NCBI GenBank assembly: GCA_946902985.2
Contig: OX336399.1
Coordinates: forward strand, 164,654,911-164,718,910
Direction of reading: 5' to 3'
DNA from: Meconema thalassinum
Taxonomy: Eukaryota > Arthropoda > Insecta > Orthoptera > Tettigoniidae
Length of the DNA stretch: 64,000 nt
The notes below the pieces were generated by a model. The model saw only the letters and a list, made by a program, of their open reading frames with translations, made no database searches and had not been told where the DNA came from. Both the position numbers and the translations under genes were made by a program. Shown here in pieces: positions 21,268 to 30,891 of the stretch (positions are counted from its first letter, which is position 1; the number at the start of each line of letters is the position of its first letter).

Positions 21268-23624
21268 TGTCCCCGTTATCAGGATAGTAGGCTGTCAGAT
21301 ATCCGCCCCCTCAATCGGATTGCCAATAATCAAACGCACCGGCACAGCTACATCAATGAAAATGGCACTGACAGATACTATCGAGATTAGAGCACAATAG
21401 TTAACAAGAAAATTATTGTGGAACACACCAAAATATACGGGGGTTCATACTTACCTTTTACTTACCTATTTAAATTTATCTCGGGGACTGGGTTGTCAAC
21501 TGGATCACTTAAAGTATGCCCACACAATAACCTCCACCATGATATTTAAAATGAACCGTAACGAAGACGAGAAACTTTAAACTGCACAATAATTTATTTC
21601 ACAAAAGAATGAATTAACAAAAATAAAACAACAAAATCCACGTGGCAATCAGAAGTCATTGTCCACATAACTATGTCCTCCTGTAGAACTGGTATACTCT
21701 ACATACAATGTTTCAGCTTTCTCAAGCTCAAAATAACGTAAAAATAATAATGCATTTGGAATGGAAACGGGATTTGGGACGAGACACATATATCAATTGT
21801 TTTGCGTGTTTATATACTTCACATTTTATTTATAGCCACAAGGCTATTATGTAAACGTCCTTGGCCTCTATCATACAGTTGTCCGGGCCAGCTGCAATGC
21901 ACCTGCATCGTCAAAGTGGACTCACCCCTCCGTTCAACCCTAGCATATGCGAGTTACATCAGAGCTTAGCTCTCCTTCAAAACACGTTAAATGTCCACAT
22001 CTCAACTGAAATATTATCACGCAAATGTTTTAAATGCTCCATTCAAACACCAGTGGAATACTCCAATAATCCTAAATCATGTTTAATTGTTCAAACCACT
22101 TGTTTAATTAGCGTTGTTTAGAGTATAAAAACAAAACTCTTAATGTTAATAACAAAAGTTCATTAATTATTTATAACAATAATAAATTGTTTATAACAAT
22201 GTCCAACGACAATTGAAAATTTTATACACGCCTCTATTAATCCCTTTCATTTCAAATTGTTTAACAAAGATATTTACATAATTATTTACAATATTAAATA
22301 TTGTTTATATTATTTATACAAGAAATACATTAAACCACACGTTTATCTGGTTGATAATTACACAAATTGTGTTGATATAATCGACCAATGAAGGTTAGTT
22401 ATATTTAACTGTCAAATTCAGGTTTAATAAGGTTTAATAATTATTATTAATATTTGTGACGGTAACCTCCATTCAAAATCTTCATCTCAAATTATTTAAC
22501 ACTCTTGTTAATTTTAACAGTATCTTCACATGAATAACTTTCAAAGAACCAGGACAATACATTCAGCGGAAAAATACTTCGCTCAAAACGCACAAAATTG
22601 CTCAACAATAGGCCCAGAATTCATCATATATCTTCATATATATGGCATCAAAATCTTCCAAATTACATACAAAACCCTCCACTCATAAATTCAACAACTT
22701 CATTTATTACTGTGGGAACCTCCTTCATTATTCAAGGGCATTATTCATCAGCGACTTTTACAGGTCCACTGAACTAACGATTATACATCCATTGTTCCTC
22801 TTCAAAAATTCTTATATTCATCAATTGTATTAATGACTGTTATTATTTAACCTTCGTGGGTTTCATTCATGAATCGATATGAAGTAAAAATTTGCCAATC
22901 ACAAATAAATTTAATAGCAAATACGATTAGACACTCCTCACTGGTCTATCAAAATTGAGATTAATATCTTCAAAGTAACGCAGTATAAAAATACTATCTT
23001 CAATCAGAGTTCATCTAAACTGCACAAATAGTCGAATAGAATACAATTAGATTGTGGAATACAAACATTATTGTTCCAATCTAGAATTGAGAAAAATTCC
23101 TATCAAAGTTCATTACTATAGTGTATTCAATAAATCGTATTCAAAGTTCATTTCATAAAATTGCCTATAATGCCATGATAAATGTCTATGTTGCAATCAT
23201 GTTCATAAAACGACTAGTATTTCAAAGATCGTCGATAACGTAATAGATTTTAACGCTCTAAAATCATTTAATCATTCTTCTTTCTTGAGGATGACAGAAA
23301 ATTGGTCAAAGTAATTTACTGAATAGAATTACTTTAATAAAATTGACACGCTGTCTGAATTCAAATCTGCCATAGCAAATCGTTAACTTTACAGTCAAAT
23401 CGTGACTCCAAAAATATGCAAATTACTGAAAGAATCTAAATTATCAGTCTCAACTGATCCAAAATTATTTAAGCATGCCAATGACATAATAATGTCTCAA
23501 AAAATCGTAGAAAAAGGCATAAATCATCGAAGTGTACTGAGTACAGAAATGTCAAGCCAGAACATGGGGCAAAAGATAGGACAAAAAATATGGGAAAATG
23601 GTTGCTCAGATATCGCTACATGAC

Positions 23625-24011
23625 TCAAATAATACAAGAAACGTTCACGACTACCTTATCTGTTGATTGAAGTTCTAGAGGAAAGTTTTCAAAGAAAACT
23701 GCTGTTGGTTCCATTTCACCAGCGTAAAGATGTGCTCCGACCTCGAACCTGGAATCAGCGTCCTCGGAGAATCGAACCGCTTCCTTCTCCGGAAATTGCA
23801 CTGCTCCATGTATACGAAAGACATCCTTCTGGCAAAACTCTTCTTTATGAGCCGGGTCCACCCTGGCCTCTCTTGAAAGTTCCCTGAAGTTCCATTCGTA
23901 ATTCGCCATGAAGTTTATTGCAGTTATTTCCGCAGAAATATTCATAATCGTGGAGTATGAAAATATTTCCACTGTCATCTGATATAATTCAGCGATGGAT
24001 TCACGATGCAT
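23625..24011 (-). CDS. LTR ORF C, 3' LTR copy (unknown protein)
   Basis: A 128-residue frame starts at an ATG (MHRESIAELYQMTVEIFSYS) and ends VVVNVSCII. It has balanced composition, with acidic residues in the middle and two possible N-glycosylation sequons (NIS, NVS). The second LTR carries the same frame with one E-to-D change. I recognise no domain. It is the last of three minus-strand ORFs in the LTR and could be an accessory gene, a captured host segment or a chance frame. The long open reading frame in otherwise AT-rich LTR sequence favours coding. Confidence 0.45.
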   Translation of the reverse strand: MHRESIAELYQMTVEIFSYSTIMNISAEITAINFMANYEWNFRELSREARVDPAHKEEFCQKDVFRIHGAVQFPEKEAVRFSEDADSRFEVGAHLYAGEMEPTAVFFENFPLELQSTDKVVVNVSCII

Positions 24012-24119
24012 GAGTGTAGTTGGATGTTCACTACATGCTCGCTTTTGTAGAATGACGATTAACGAAGTTCCATGCTGTTACTTCACTCCATCGATATATG
24101 TCCCAATTGCATTAAAGCC

Positions 24120-24536
24120 TTAGCCTTCCATCTCAACTTCTGTTATAATCATTGAAAGCACTGCCAGACTATAATGTTCCATAGTAGAATGTATCGTTGT
24201 GTTACCAAACGTATGCTCCAATATCACGGTTGCGATATACGTGTCAGCCGTAGTGTATACTGTGGAATTGTAAAAGTGCTTCTCAGGTGGCGAGAAAATC
24301 ACTTTTGTCTGCAGCCTTAAAATGTCAATATCATTCAAAGTATAACTGTGAAATTGTTCAAATCTTCTACACACCTCAATGTTGTACTGCCCAATTGAAT
24401 TATAATAAAGGCAGAAGTTAACTCTTTATATCTTATCTGGTAGTAACGTTAATGTGAGCGTTACAACTTCACCTAGTTTCGAACAGCGTAAAATGGAACT
24501 GCTCCGTGTTCGTTCGATGCGCCGGGCTTTAACCAC
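24120..24536 (-). pseudogene. LTR ORF B, 3' LTR copy (premature stop)
   Basis: The frame resembles a protein of about 139 residues, including EVCRRFEQFHSYTLNDIDIL, KVIFSPPEKHFYNSTVYTTA and a C-terminus ITEVEMEG. In this copy a TAA lies after LLPDKI, where the other LTR has a tyrosine codon, so only the part from 24374 down is open. No upstream ATG is certain; the frame opens with GTG. No family recognised. Confidence 0.4.
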
Positions 24537-24675
24537 ACGCTAAAGACAACTTGCTTCACTTATTCACTCGACAATGACTATCTGACATCAGAAATATATA
24601 TGCGGTATCAGCGGTATGAGAGATATGAGAGATATGAGAGATCCTCTATCCTGTGCACGACCTTTTATCAACTTC

Positions 24676-25005
24676 TTAAGGGGCGTATGCATCCCTTCCA
24701 TAGCCTGTTGCTCCGTCATTGCTAGAAGTTTTAACTTTGGCTATACTTGACGGATTCTCAAATTTCAAAAACTCAAAATTAATTTCTTCAAAATTCCAAA
24801 TCAATGCCATAACTGAAAATAGTTTTCCACAAATCTGCATGCCAAAAGTAATTAAATATCGTAGTTTCAGCAATCTCCGTCTTCCTTCCAAACTATCGTT
24901 CATTGGTTCGAGTCTCTCCTCCAATAGCGTAACTTCTTCCTTAGCACAATACCTTGTTTCCTGCGACTGCGTCGTAAATCTCAGATCTTTCTCGAACAAA
25001 ATCAT
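24676..25005 (-). CDS. LTR ORF A, 3' LTR copy (unknown protein)
   Basis: A 109-residue frame starts at ATG (MILFEKDLRFTTQSQETRYC), with a charged N-terminal half (LLEERLEPMNDSLEGRRRLL) and a hydrophobic stretch ITFGMQICGKLFSVMALIW that could span a membrane. The end is SSNDGATGYGRDAYAP. It is unchanged in the other LTR. The antisense frame at 24719-25150 is longer but starts at TTG and looks less protein-like. Function unknown. Confidence 0.4.
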   Translation of the reverse strand: MILFEKDLRFTTQSQETRYCAKEEVTLLEERLEPMNDSLEGRRRLLKLRYLITFGMQICGKLFSVMALIWNFEEINFEFLKFENPSSIAKVKTSSNDGATGYGRDAYAP

Positions 25006-25167
25006 GACGTCACCAAGAATCTCAGCTCAACCAGCCTACTTGCATGAATTCTACGTCATCCGTGCCTACGTCATGAATATACACGTCACAACTAAGACAT
25101 TCATAACTTTATTCATATTTGCCAATACAGCCATCGTGGTCTCAATATAATTCAATTTACGGGGGCA

Positions 25168-25179
25168 TTCTCCCTTCAC
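25168..25179 (-). promoter_or_regulatory. Polypurine tract of the LTR element
   Basis: On the minus strand GTGAAGGGAGAA directly precedes the LTR start TGCCCCC. Position and composition match a plus-strand primer for reverse transcription, and this fixes the element's orientation. Confidence 0.8.
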
Positions 25180-25349
25180 CACGTTTTAAAAACAGTTGCA
25201 AATTGTTTTTAAACTCTGTGTTATAAATATCTCAATTCACTTGAACACGAAATTGAATTATAATTGGCTTACTTGATATTTCTTTTATGTTCCTTAATCA
25301 TAAGTCTCTTCTTCTCTGGGTTGTGTGTGGCTAATGCATTCTCTCCTCT

Positions 25350-25730
25350 CTACTTTCTCTTCTGTCCTGAATTCCTGTTTTCCGAATTCTGCTGACTTGT
25401 AGAAGGACCAGGATCGATCACTACATCCTGTCTTTTCTTTTGGTTTTCAGCTTCCTTTTCTCGTAATTCCTTCAGATACTGCTGACTTTCTTTCTCTCTC
25501 TCTTGATACTTGTCGGGTGTCATAACCTGACCTTGAGAATTCTGATTCTGATTCTGGTACTGGTTATTTCTATTGTAGTTTCTATTATATCCATTGTTGT
25601 AGTATCTACCTCTTCCGTTGTTATAATTCCCTCTATTATTACTCCAGCCTCGTCTTTGCTGATATGGACGGTAACCTTGGGATCTGTTGTTGCGGAAATA
25701 ATTATTCCTGTGAGGACCTACATTTTCAGT
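25350..25730 (-). CDS. Gag 3' frame: basic Asn/Arg/Gly-rich domain
   Basis: Immediately past a run of eight A (minus strand, 25730-25737), the -1 frame is open for about 125 residues and ends KRK then TAG at 25350-25352. It is rich in Asn, Arg, Gly and Tyr (for example NYNNGRGRYYNNGYNRNYNR), then Gln-rich and finally charged (EREKESQQYLKELREKEAE). Such RG-rich segments can replace zinc knuckles as nucleic-acid-binding nucleocapsids. No CCHC knuckle is seen. Expression would need a -1 slip at the A run, or the run is a mutation. Confidence 0.65.
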   Translation of the reverse strand, partial: TENVGPHRNNYFRNNRSQGYRPYQQRRGWSNNRGNYNNGRGRYYNNGYNRNYNRNNQYQNQNQNSQGQVMTPDKYQEREKESQQYLKELREKEAENQKKRQDVVIDPGPSTSQQNSENRNSGQKRK

Positions 25731-27300
25731 TTTTTTTCATCAGGCTTATCAGTTTGCTGCACTTGATCCATGTAGACTGTATTAACGTCTTTGAATTCGT
25801 GCCTCTGACCTTTTTGTACCAAATTTGGCATTGGACTCGTGTAGTCAAGCCTTCTCAATAATTCGTCCATACTGGTCAAATCTCTGATATTTGACGATAT
25901 GATCAGTCTTCTTACCTCCACAGGTAGCATACGTGAAATCGCATCTATCAACTGCTCTGTTGACAATGGGGGTTGCAAAAATCTCAAGCGCGATAACTGG
26001 CTCGTGAAGAAATCAGCGTACCGTGTTGGAAGAGTACCTGAATACTTCCTCGAGTATACCTCAGCTCTTAATGAATTCTGAGCTTCTATTGACCAGAATC
26101 GTTTTATCAGTGCCTCTGCAAATTCGTCAAAATTGCTGAAAGTGTACCGAAATGCTCTAAACCACTCAAGGGGTCCTCCAGCTAGAAATCTTTCTACGAT
26201 TCTCATCTCTCTCTCTCTAGGGATGTGGGCTTCTCTGAAATAGTCTTTAAGGTTCCTGATATATTCGATCGGTGTGAGACTATCAGTGTTGCTAAATTTT
26301 TGAGGTTTGTCTTCAAAGTTTCGGATGACTGTCACATTTCTCGGATATAAATCCATATAATGTTTCCCACTATCACGATACTTCCATTCAGGTTTAATAT
26401 TCCTGTCCTCTTCTTCTTCCCTGAATCTGGATATACGTTCCTCAGGACTAATATCTCTCTCTTCTGTAGCGAGGTTACATCTTCTCACGTAATTTCTATC
26501 CTCTTCACCAGTCAATCCTTCAATATCCTTGTCTGTGATTTCCGTGATGACTTTCCTAATCAACTCTTCCTTATAGGTTTCCATCATGCTAGCTTCTCCT
26601 AGTTTCAAATTCTGCAGTTTGCTCGTAGTTTCATTAACATCAGAGACAACCTTATGAATCTGTTCCTCTAACGCAGTTTTTAATGCTTGCACGTCCTGAC
26701 CTATTTGAGTTCTATCCTCTACCTGCTTTTCGGATAGCGAATCCATCCTTACATTCAAGTCTTTCCTAATCTGAACTACTTCATTATTAATGTCTACTTG
26801 TGTACTGGCAAGTTTTCTTTCAATTCGCTCCTGAATCTGATCTACATGTTCCCCACTTGACCTGTTCCATTCGTCTTTCCAAACCGTTACATTTGCAGTT
26901 AACATTTCCGCGATATCTACTTCAATGTCTTCCTTAAGTAAACGATTGTGATCTAATACTTGGGTTCTCATGACCTCTACATCGTATTTTAAACCAGCTA
27001 AAGAAGCTGTTGTCCTAACAGACTCGTCAACTAATCGAGTTGTTAATGCACTAATGTTACGAGTACAAAGCGTTTTTGAAGTTTCAATTTCTTCCCTAAC
27101 TTTGTTAACATCAGTCTGAACTTTAGCAATGTCTACAAAAACAGTATTGACTTCTACTTGTATCTTATGGATATCGCTTTGCATATCATTAACATCTGAA
27201 TGAATATTATTGATGTCTACTTGAACATTTGACACATCAGTTCGAGCATTTCTAACCTCTCTTTGAACTTCCTCTACTTTGTCTTGTACAGTAGCAACAT
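25718..27300 (-). CDS. Gag main frame: coiled coil and capsid-like domain
   Basis: About 525 codons are open; the frame has no stop back to about 27300. The first half is heptad-like repeats of the type 'DVxxVxxDIxxI' and reads as coiled coil. A charged linker (EERISRFREEEEDRN) leads to a capsid-like retrotransposon gag domain: LTPIEYIRNLKDYFREAHIP, GGPLEWFRAFRYTFSNFDEF, ALIKRFWSIEAQ, LPTRYADFFTSQLSRLRFLQ and LIDAISRMLPVEVRRLI. The pattern fits the Retrotrans_gag family known from Gypsy-type elements. The frame ends DKPDEKKLKM at 25718, on the A run. No protease motif (D[TS]G) follows. Confidence 0.85.
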
Positions 27301-27699
27301 CATTCCTAACAACAATTCTTCAGCTCTAGCACATGAAATATCACCCCGGACATTGGCAACGTCAAGATTCAACATAGTAAGATCTTTCTGTACCTTAGAA
27401 ACATCAATTTTAACCTCAGAAACATCTTTATGCACATTGGACACGTCTGTGCGCATGTCAGTTACAGCATTCTCGATTCCCTGGGTATTGATCTGTAAAC
27501 GCGACACATTATTTTCTAGGTTTTCAGAACTGGTCTGAAGAACTTTCAAACTTTCATTCATGCTATCTTTCAAATTACTAGCATTCTCCTCCATTCGACT
27601 AGTATTCCTAGCTTCCATCTCCCTCATGCTTTCATTCATGCTAGCTTTCAAGTTAGCAGACATCTCCTCTAACATCATTCTCAGACTCTCATCTGCCAT
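27274..27699 (-). CDS. Gag N-terminal frame (frameshifted from main gag)
   Basis: It begins at ATG with MADESLRMMLEEMSANLKAS and continues as heptad-type coiled coil (NVHKDVSEVKIDVSKVQKDL). Similar repeats continue in another frame downstream, so a single indel near 27300-27330 separates it from the main gag frame. This ATG is the likely gag start, about 720 bp inside the right LTR boundary. The last residues after RGDISCARAEE are out of frame and not native. Confidence 0.75.
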   Translation of the reverse strand: MADESLRMMLEEMSANLKASMNESMREMEARNTSRMEENASNLKDSMNESLKVLQTSSENLENNVSRLQINTQGIENAVTDMRTDVSNVHKDVSEVKIDVSKVQKDLTMLNLDVANVRGDISCARAEELLLGMMLLLYKTK

Positions 27700-28159
27700 T
27701 TCAATAATATTTCAATAATAAACTGCTTTAGGGACATACATCAAACAGAGCAAAATAACAACATCTGAGCAACATTTTTCACCATATATAAATTTGAGCA
27801 ATTTTCTGTCTTAAATCTAACTCATAATTACCTTATAATTAACTTTCGCAGACACTTTATGTTGAAATAAACTCAAGCACATGTTCAAGTTTCTTTGGTT
27901 CATTTTAAAATATCCTAACACAAATAATTTACATTTACAATCCAAATAGTTTAATTTTATCTTTAATATGACTACCCATGTCATAAGCCGGTCAAATAAA
28001 ATAAGATTCCAGATCATAGGCGATTTTTCTAAGTTTCCAGCCTATTTAACCTCTCTCAAGTTGTATAAGATCTGATCTTTTCTGAGTGTAATTTTCCTAA
28101 TACAACACAACATTTAATCCCTATATAATCACACTCTCAAATTCTACAATTGGCTAAGA

Positions 28160-28421
28160 CATCTAACAAAGAATCAACCTCTTTATTTGAGTCTTCACAA
28201 TCCCTTTGACATCGATAACTTGGTAATCCAATGTTATTCGAACACTCCACAAAAACTGCGGTGTCAATTCTACTGCAATAACTTGGTAATCCAATGTTTT
28301 GCTGATCGTGCCAATCGAGCCAATCGTGCCCCACACTTTGATTGCGCCAATCCTACTGGCGTTCAACCTGGTAATCCAGTTTTGTTGAACATGCCCCACG
28401 TTTTAGGGTCGCCAATCCTAC
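28160..28421 (-). promoter_or_regulatory. Leader with candidate primer-binding site and repeats
   Basis: Six bases after the LTR, the minus strand reads TTGGCGACCCTAAAACG (28399-28415), a plausible tRNA primer-binding site. TAGGATTGGCG recurs about 70 bp further on, and the phrase TTGGATTACCAAGTTAT occurs twice plus a variant (plus-strand starts near 28217, 28278 and 28359). The leader therefore appears to have grown by tandem duplication, perhaps including the primer site. Confidence 0.55.
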
Positions 28422-28928
28422 TGTCCCCGTTATCAGGATAGTAGGCTGTCAGATATCCGCCCCCTCAATCGGATTGCCAATAATCAAACGCACCGGCACA
28501 GCTACATCAATGAAAATGGCACTGACAGATACTATCGAGATTAGAGCACAATAGTTAACAAGAAAATTATTGTGGAACACACCAAAATATACGGGGGTTC
28601 ATACTTACCTTTTACTTACCTATTTAAATTTATCTCGGGGACTGGGTTGTCAACTGGATCACTTAAAGTATGCCCACACAATAACCTCCACCATGATATT
28701 TAAAATGAACCGTAACGAAGACGAGAAACTTTAAACTGCACAATAATTTATTTCACAAAAGAATGAATTAACAAAAACAAGATGTTCAGTAAAGAACATA
28801 TAGCCTACTTTCTCCTAAATGCATGGGTATTGTTATAACTCTTTGTCCTTTTCAAGGAGTATGATTGAATGTTGGTTGTAGTAGCTTGTTGAAATACAAC
28901 GTGCTATAGGGATATTAAACATGAATAT

Positions 28929-30765
28929 GAGGTGCCCTTTGCTAGTGCTACCTCTGTACCAAATTTCGTTCAATTCGGTTTCACCGTGTTTGAATTGATA
29001 GGGGGAATCGATTTGCACACATACTTGGCCACCATCTGCAAACTATTGGGCTGATGTTCTTGCAGTTTGGTCTGAATATGTTTCCCACATAAAGATATGG
29101 TGTTGCAAAATTTGGTAGAGACTAGATTATTAGGTTGGTCGTAATTACATTTTAGCTTTTAACATTTGGGTGGCCGCGATTACGTTTCCGTCAAGATAGC
29201 GGTGATATAAAACATGACACTGAGGTGCCCTTTGCTAGTGCTACCTCGTACCAAATTTCGTTCCATTCGGTTTCACCGTGTTCGAATTGATAAGGGGAAT
29301 CGATTTTCACACAAAGATGGCCGCCATCCGCAAAATATTAGGCTGATGACCTATTAGTTTGGTCAAAGGATGCTCCCTCCATAAAAGTATGTTGTTGCTA
29401 AATTTGCTAGAGATCGGATGATTAGGCTAATCGTAATTTGATTTAAGCTTTGAACATTTGTGTGGCCGCCATTACGTTTCTGTCAATATGGCGGCGATAT
29501 AAATCATGACACTGAGATTCCCTTTGCTAGTGCTATCTCTGTACCAAATTTCGTTCCATTCGGTTTCACCGTGTTTGAATTAATAGGGAGAATCGATTTT
29601 GACACAAAGATGGCCGCCATCCGCAAACTATTAGGCGAATGACCTATTAGATTGATCAAAGGATGCTCCCTCCATAAAGGAATGTAGTTGCAAAATTTGG
29701 TAGAGATCGGATGATTAGGTTAATCGTAATTTGATTTAAGCTTTGAACATTCGTGTGGCCTCCATTACGTTTCAGTCAAGATGGTGGCGATATAAAACAT
29801 GACACTGAGGTGCCCTTTGCTAGTGCTACCTCTGTACCAAATTTCGTTCCATTCGGTTCCACCGTGTTCGAATTAATAGGGGGAATCAATTTTGACATAA
29901 AGATGGCCGCCACCCGCAAACTATTAGGTTAATAACCTATTAGATTGGTCAAAGGATGCTCCCTCCATAAAGGTATGTAGTTGCAAAATTTGGTAGAGAT
30001 CGGATGATTAGGTTAATCGTAATTTGATTTAAGCTTTGAACATTCGTGTGGCCGCCATAACGTTTCTTTCAAGATGGCGGCGATATAAAACATGACACTG
30101 AGGTGCCCTTTGCTAGTGCTACCTCTGTACCAAATTTCGTACCATTTGGTTTCACCGTGTTTGAATTAATAGGGGGAATTGATTTTCACACAAAGATGGC
30201 CGCCATCCGCAAACTATTAGGCTAATGACCTAGTTATTTGGTCAAAGGATGCTTCCTCTATAAAGGTATGTTGTTGCAAAATTTGGTAGAGATCGGATGA
30301 TTAGGTTAATCGTAATTTGATTTAAGCTTTGAACATTTGCGTGGCCGCCATTACGTTTCCGTCAAGATGGCGGCGATATAAAACATGGCACTGAGGTGCC
30401 TTTTGTTAGTACTACCTCTGTACCAAATTTCGTTCCATTCGGTTGCACCGTGTTCGAATTAATAGGGGGAATCGATTTTCACACAAAGATGGCCGCCATC
30501 CGCAAACTATTACGCTGATGACTTATTAGTTTGGTCAAAGGATGCTCCCCCCATAAAGGTATGTTGTTGCAAAATTTGGTAGAGATCGGATGATTAGGTT
30601 AGTCGTAATTTGATTTAAGCTTTGAACATTTGTGTGGCCGCCATTACGTTTCCGTCAAGATGGCGGCGATATAAAACATGACACTGAGGTGTCCTTTGCT
30701 AGTGCTACCTTTGTACCAAATTTCGTTCAATTCGCATTCACCGTGTTCAAATTGATAGGGGGGGG
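28929..30765 (+). repeat. Tandem array inside the Helitron, 293-bp unit
   Basis: The phrase CTTTGCTAGTGCTACCTCTG marks the units, whose starts are at about 28929, 29222, 29514, 29807, 30100, 30393 and 30686. That is six full units and one partial. Each includes AAGATGGCCGCCATCCGCAA and GGTAGAGATCGGATGATTAG. Units differ by scattered substitutions. Confidence 0.93.
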
Positions 30766-30891
30766 GGGGACAGACATTCAGAGTACACACACTCACACAC
30801 ACACACACACACAGAGACACACACACACACACACAGACTCACACACACACAGACTCACACACACACATACACACACACAGACACACTTTTT
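30766..30891. repeat. CA-rich microsatellite
   Basis: After a G run, CACACA tracts with interspersed GA dinucleotides run for about 115 bp, directly before the conserved Helitron 3' block. Confidence 0.9.

Larger units (their letters stand above)
21268..25167 (-). repeat. 3' LTR (intact, 3900 bp)
   Basis: In plus orientation it begins TGTCCCCGTTATCAGG and ends TTCAATTTACGGGGGCA. It retains the empty site ACAAAAATAAAAC (21612-21624 zone) where the other LTR holds a Helitron. Minus-strand ORFs occupy the first 1.5 kb of the LTR (25005 down to 23625). The remainder is AT-rich. A minus-strand AATAAA near 21590 could serve polyadenylation. Confidence 0.93.

Noticed and set aside
24719..25150. Plus-strand 143-residue frame in the LTR (also 34039-34470)
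   Set aside because: It starts at TTG and lies antisense to ORF A. Its composition is Ser/Leu/Ile-rich as expected for an antisense shadow.
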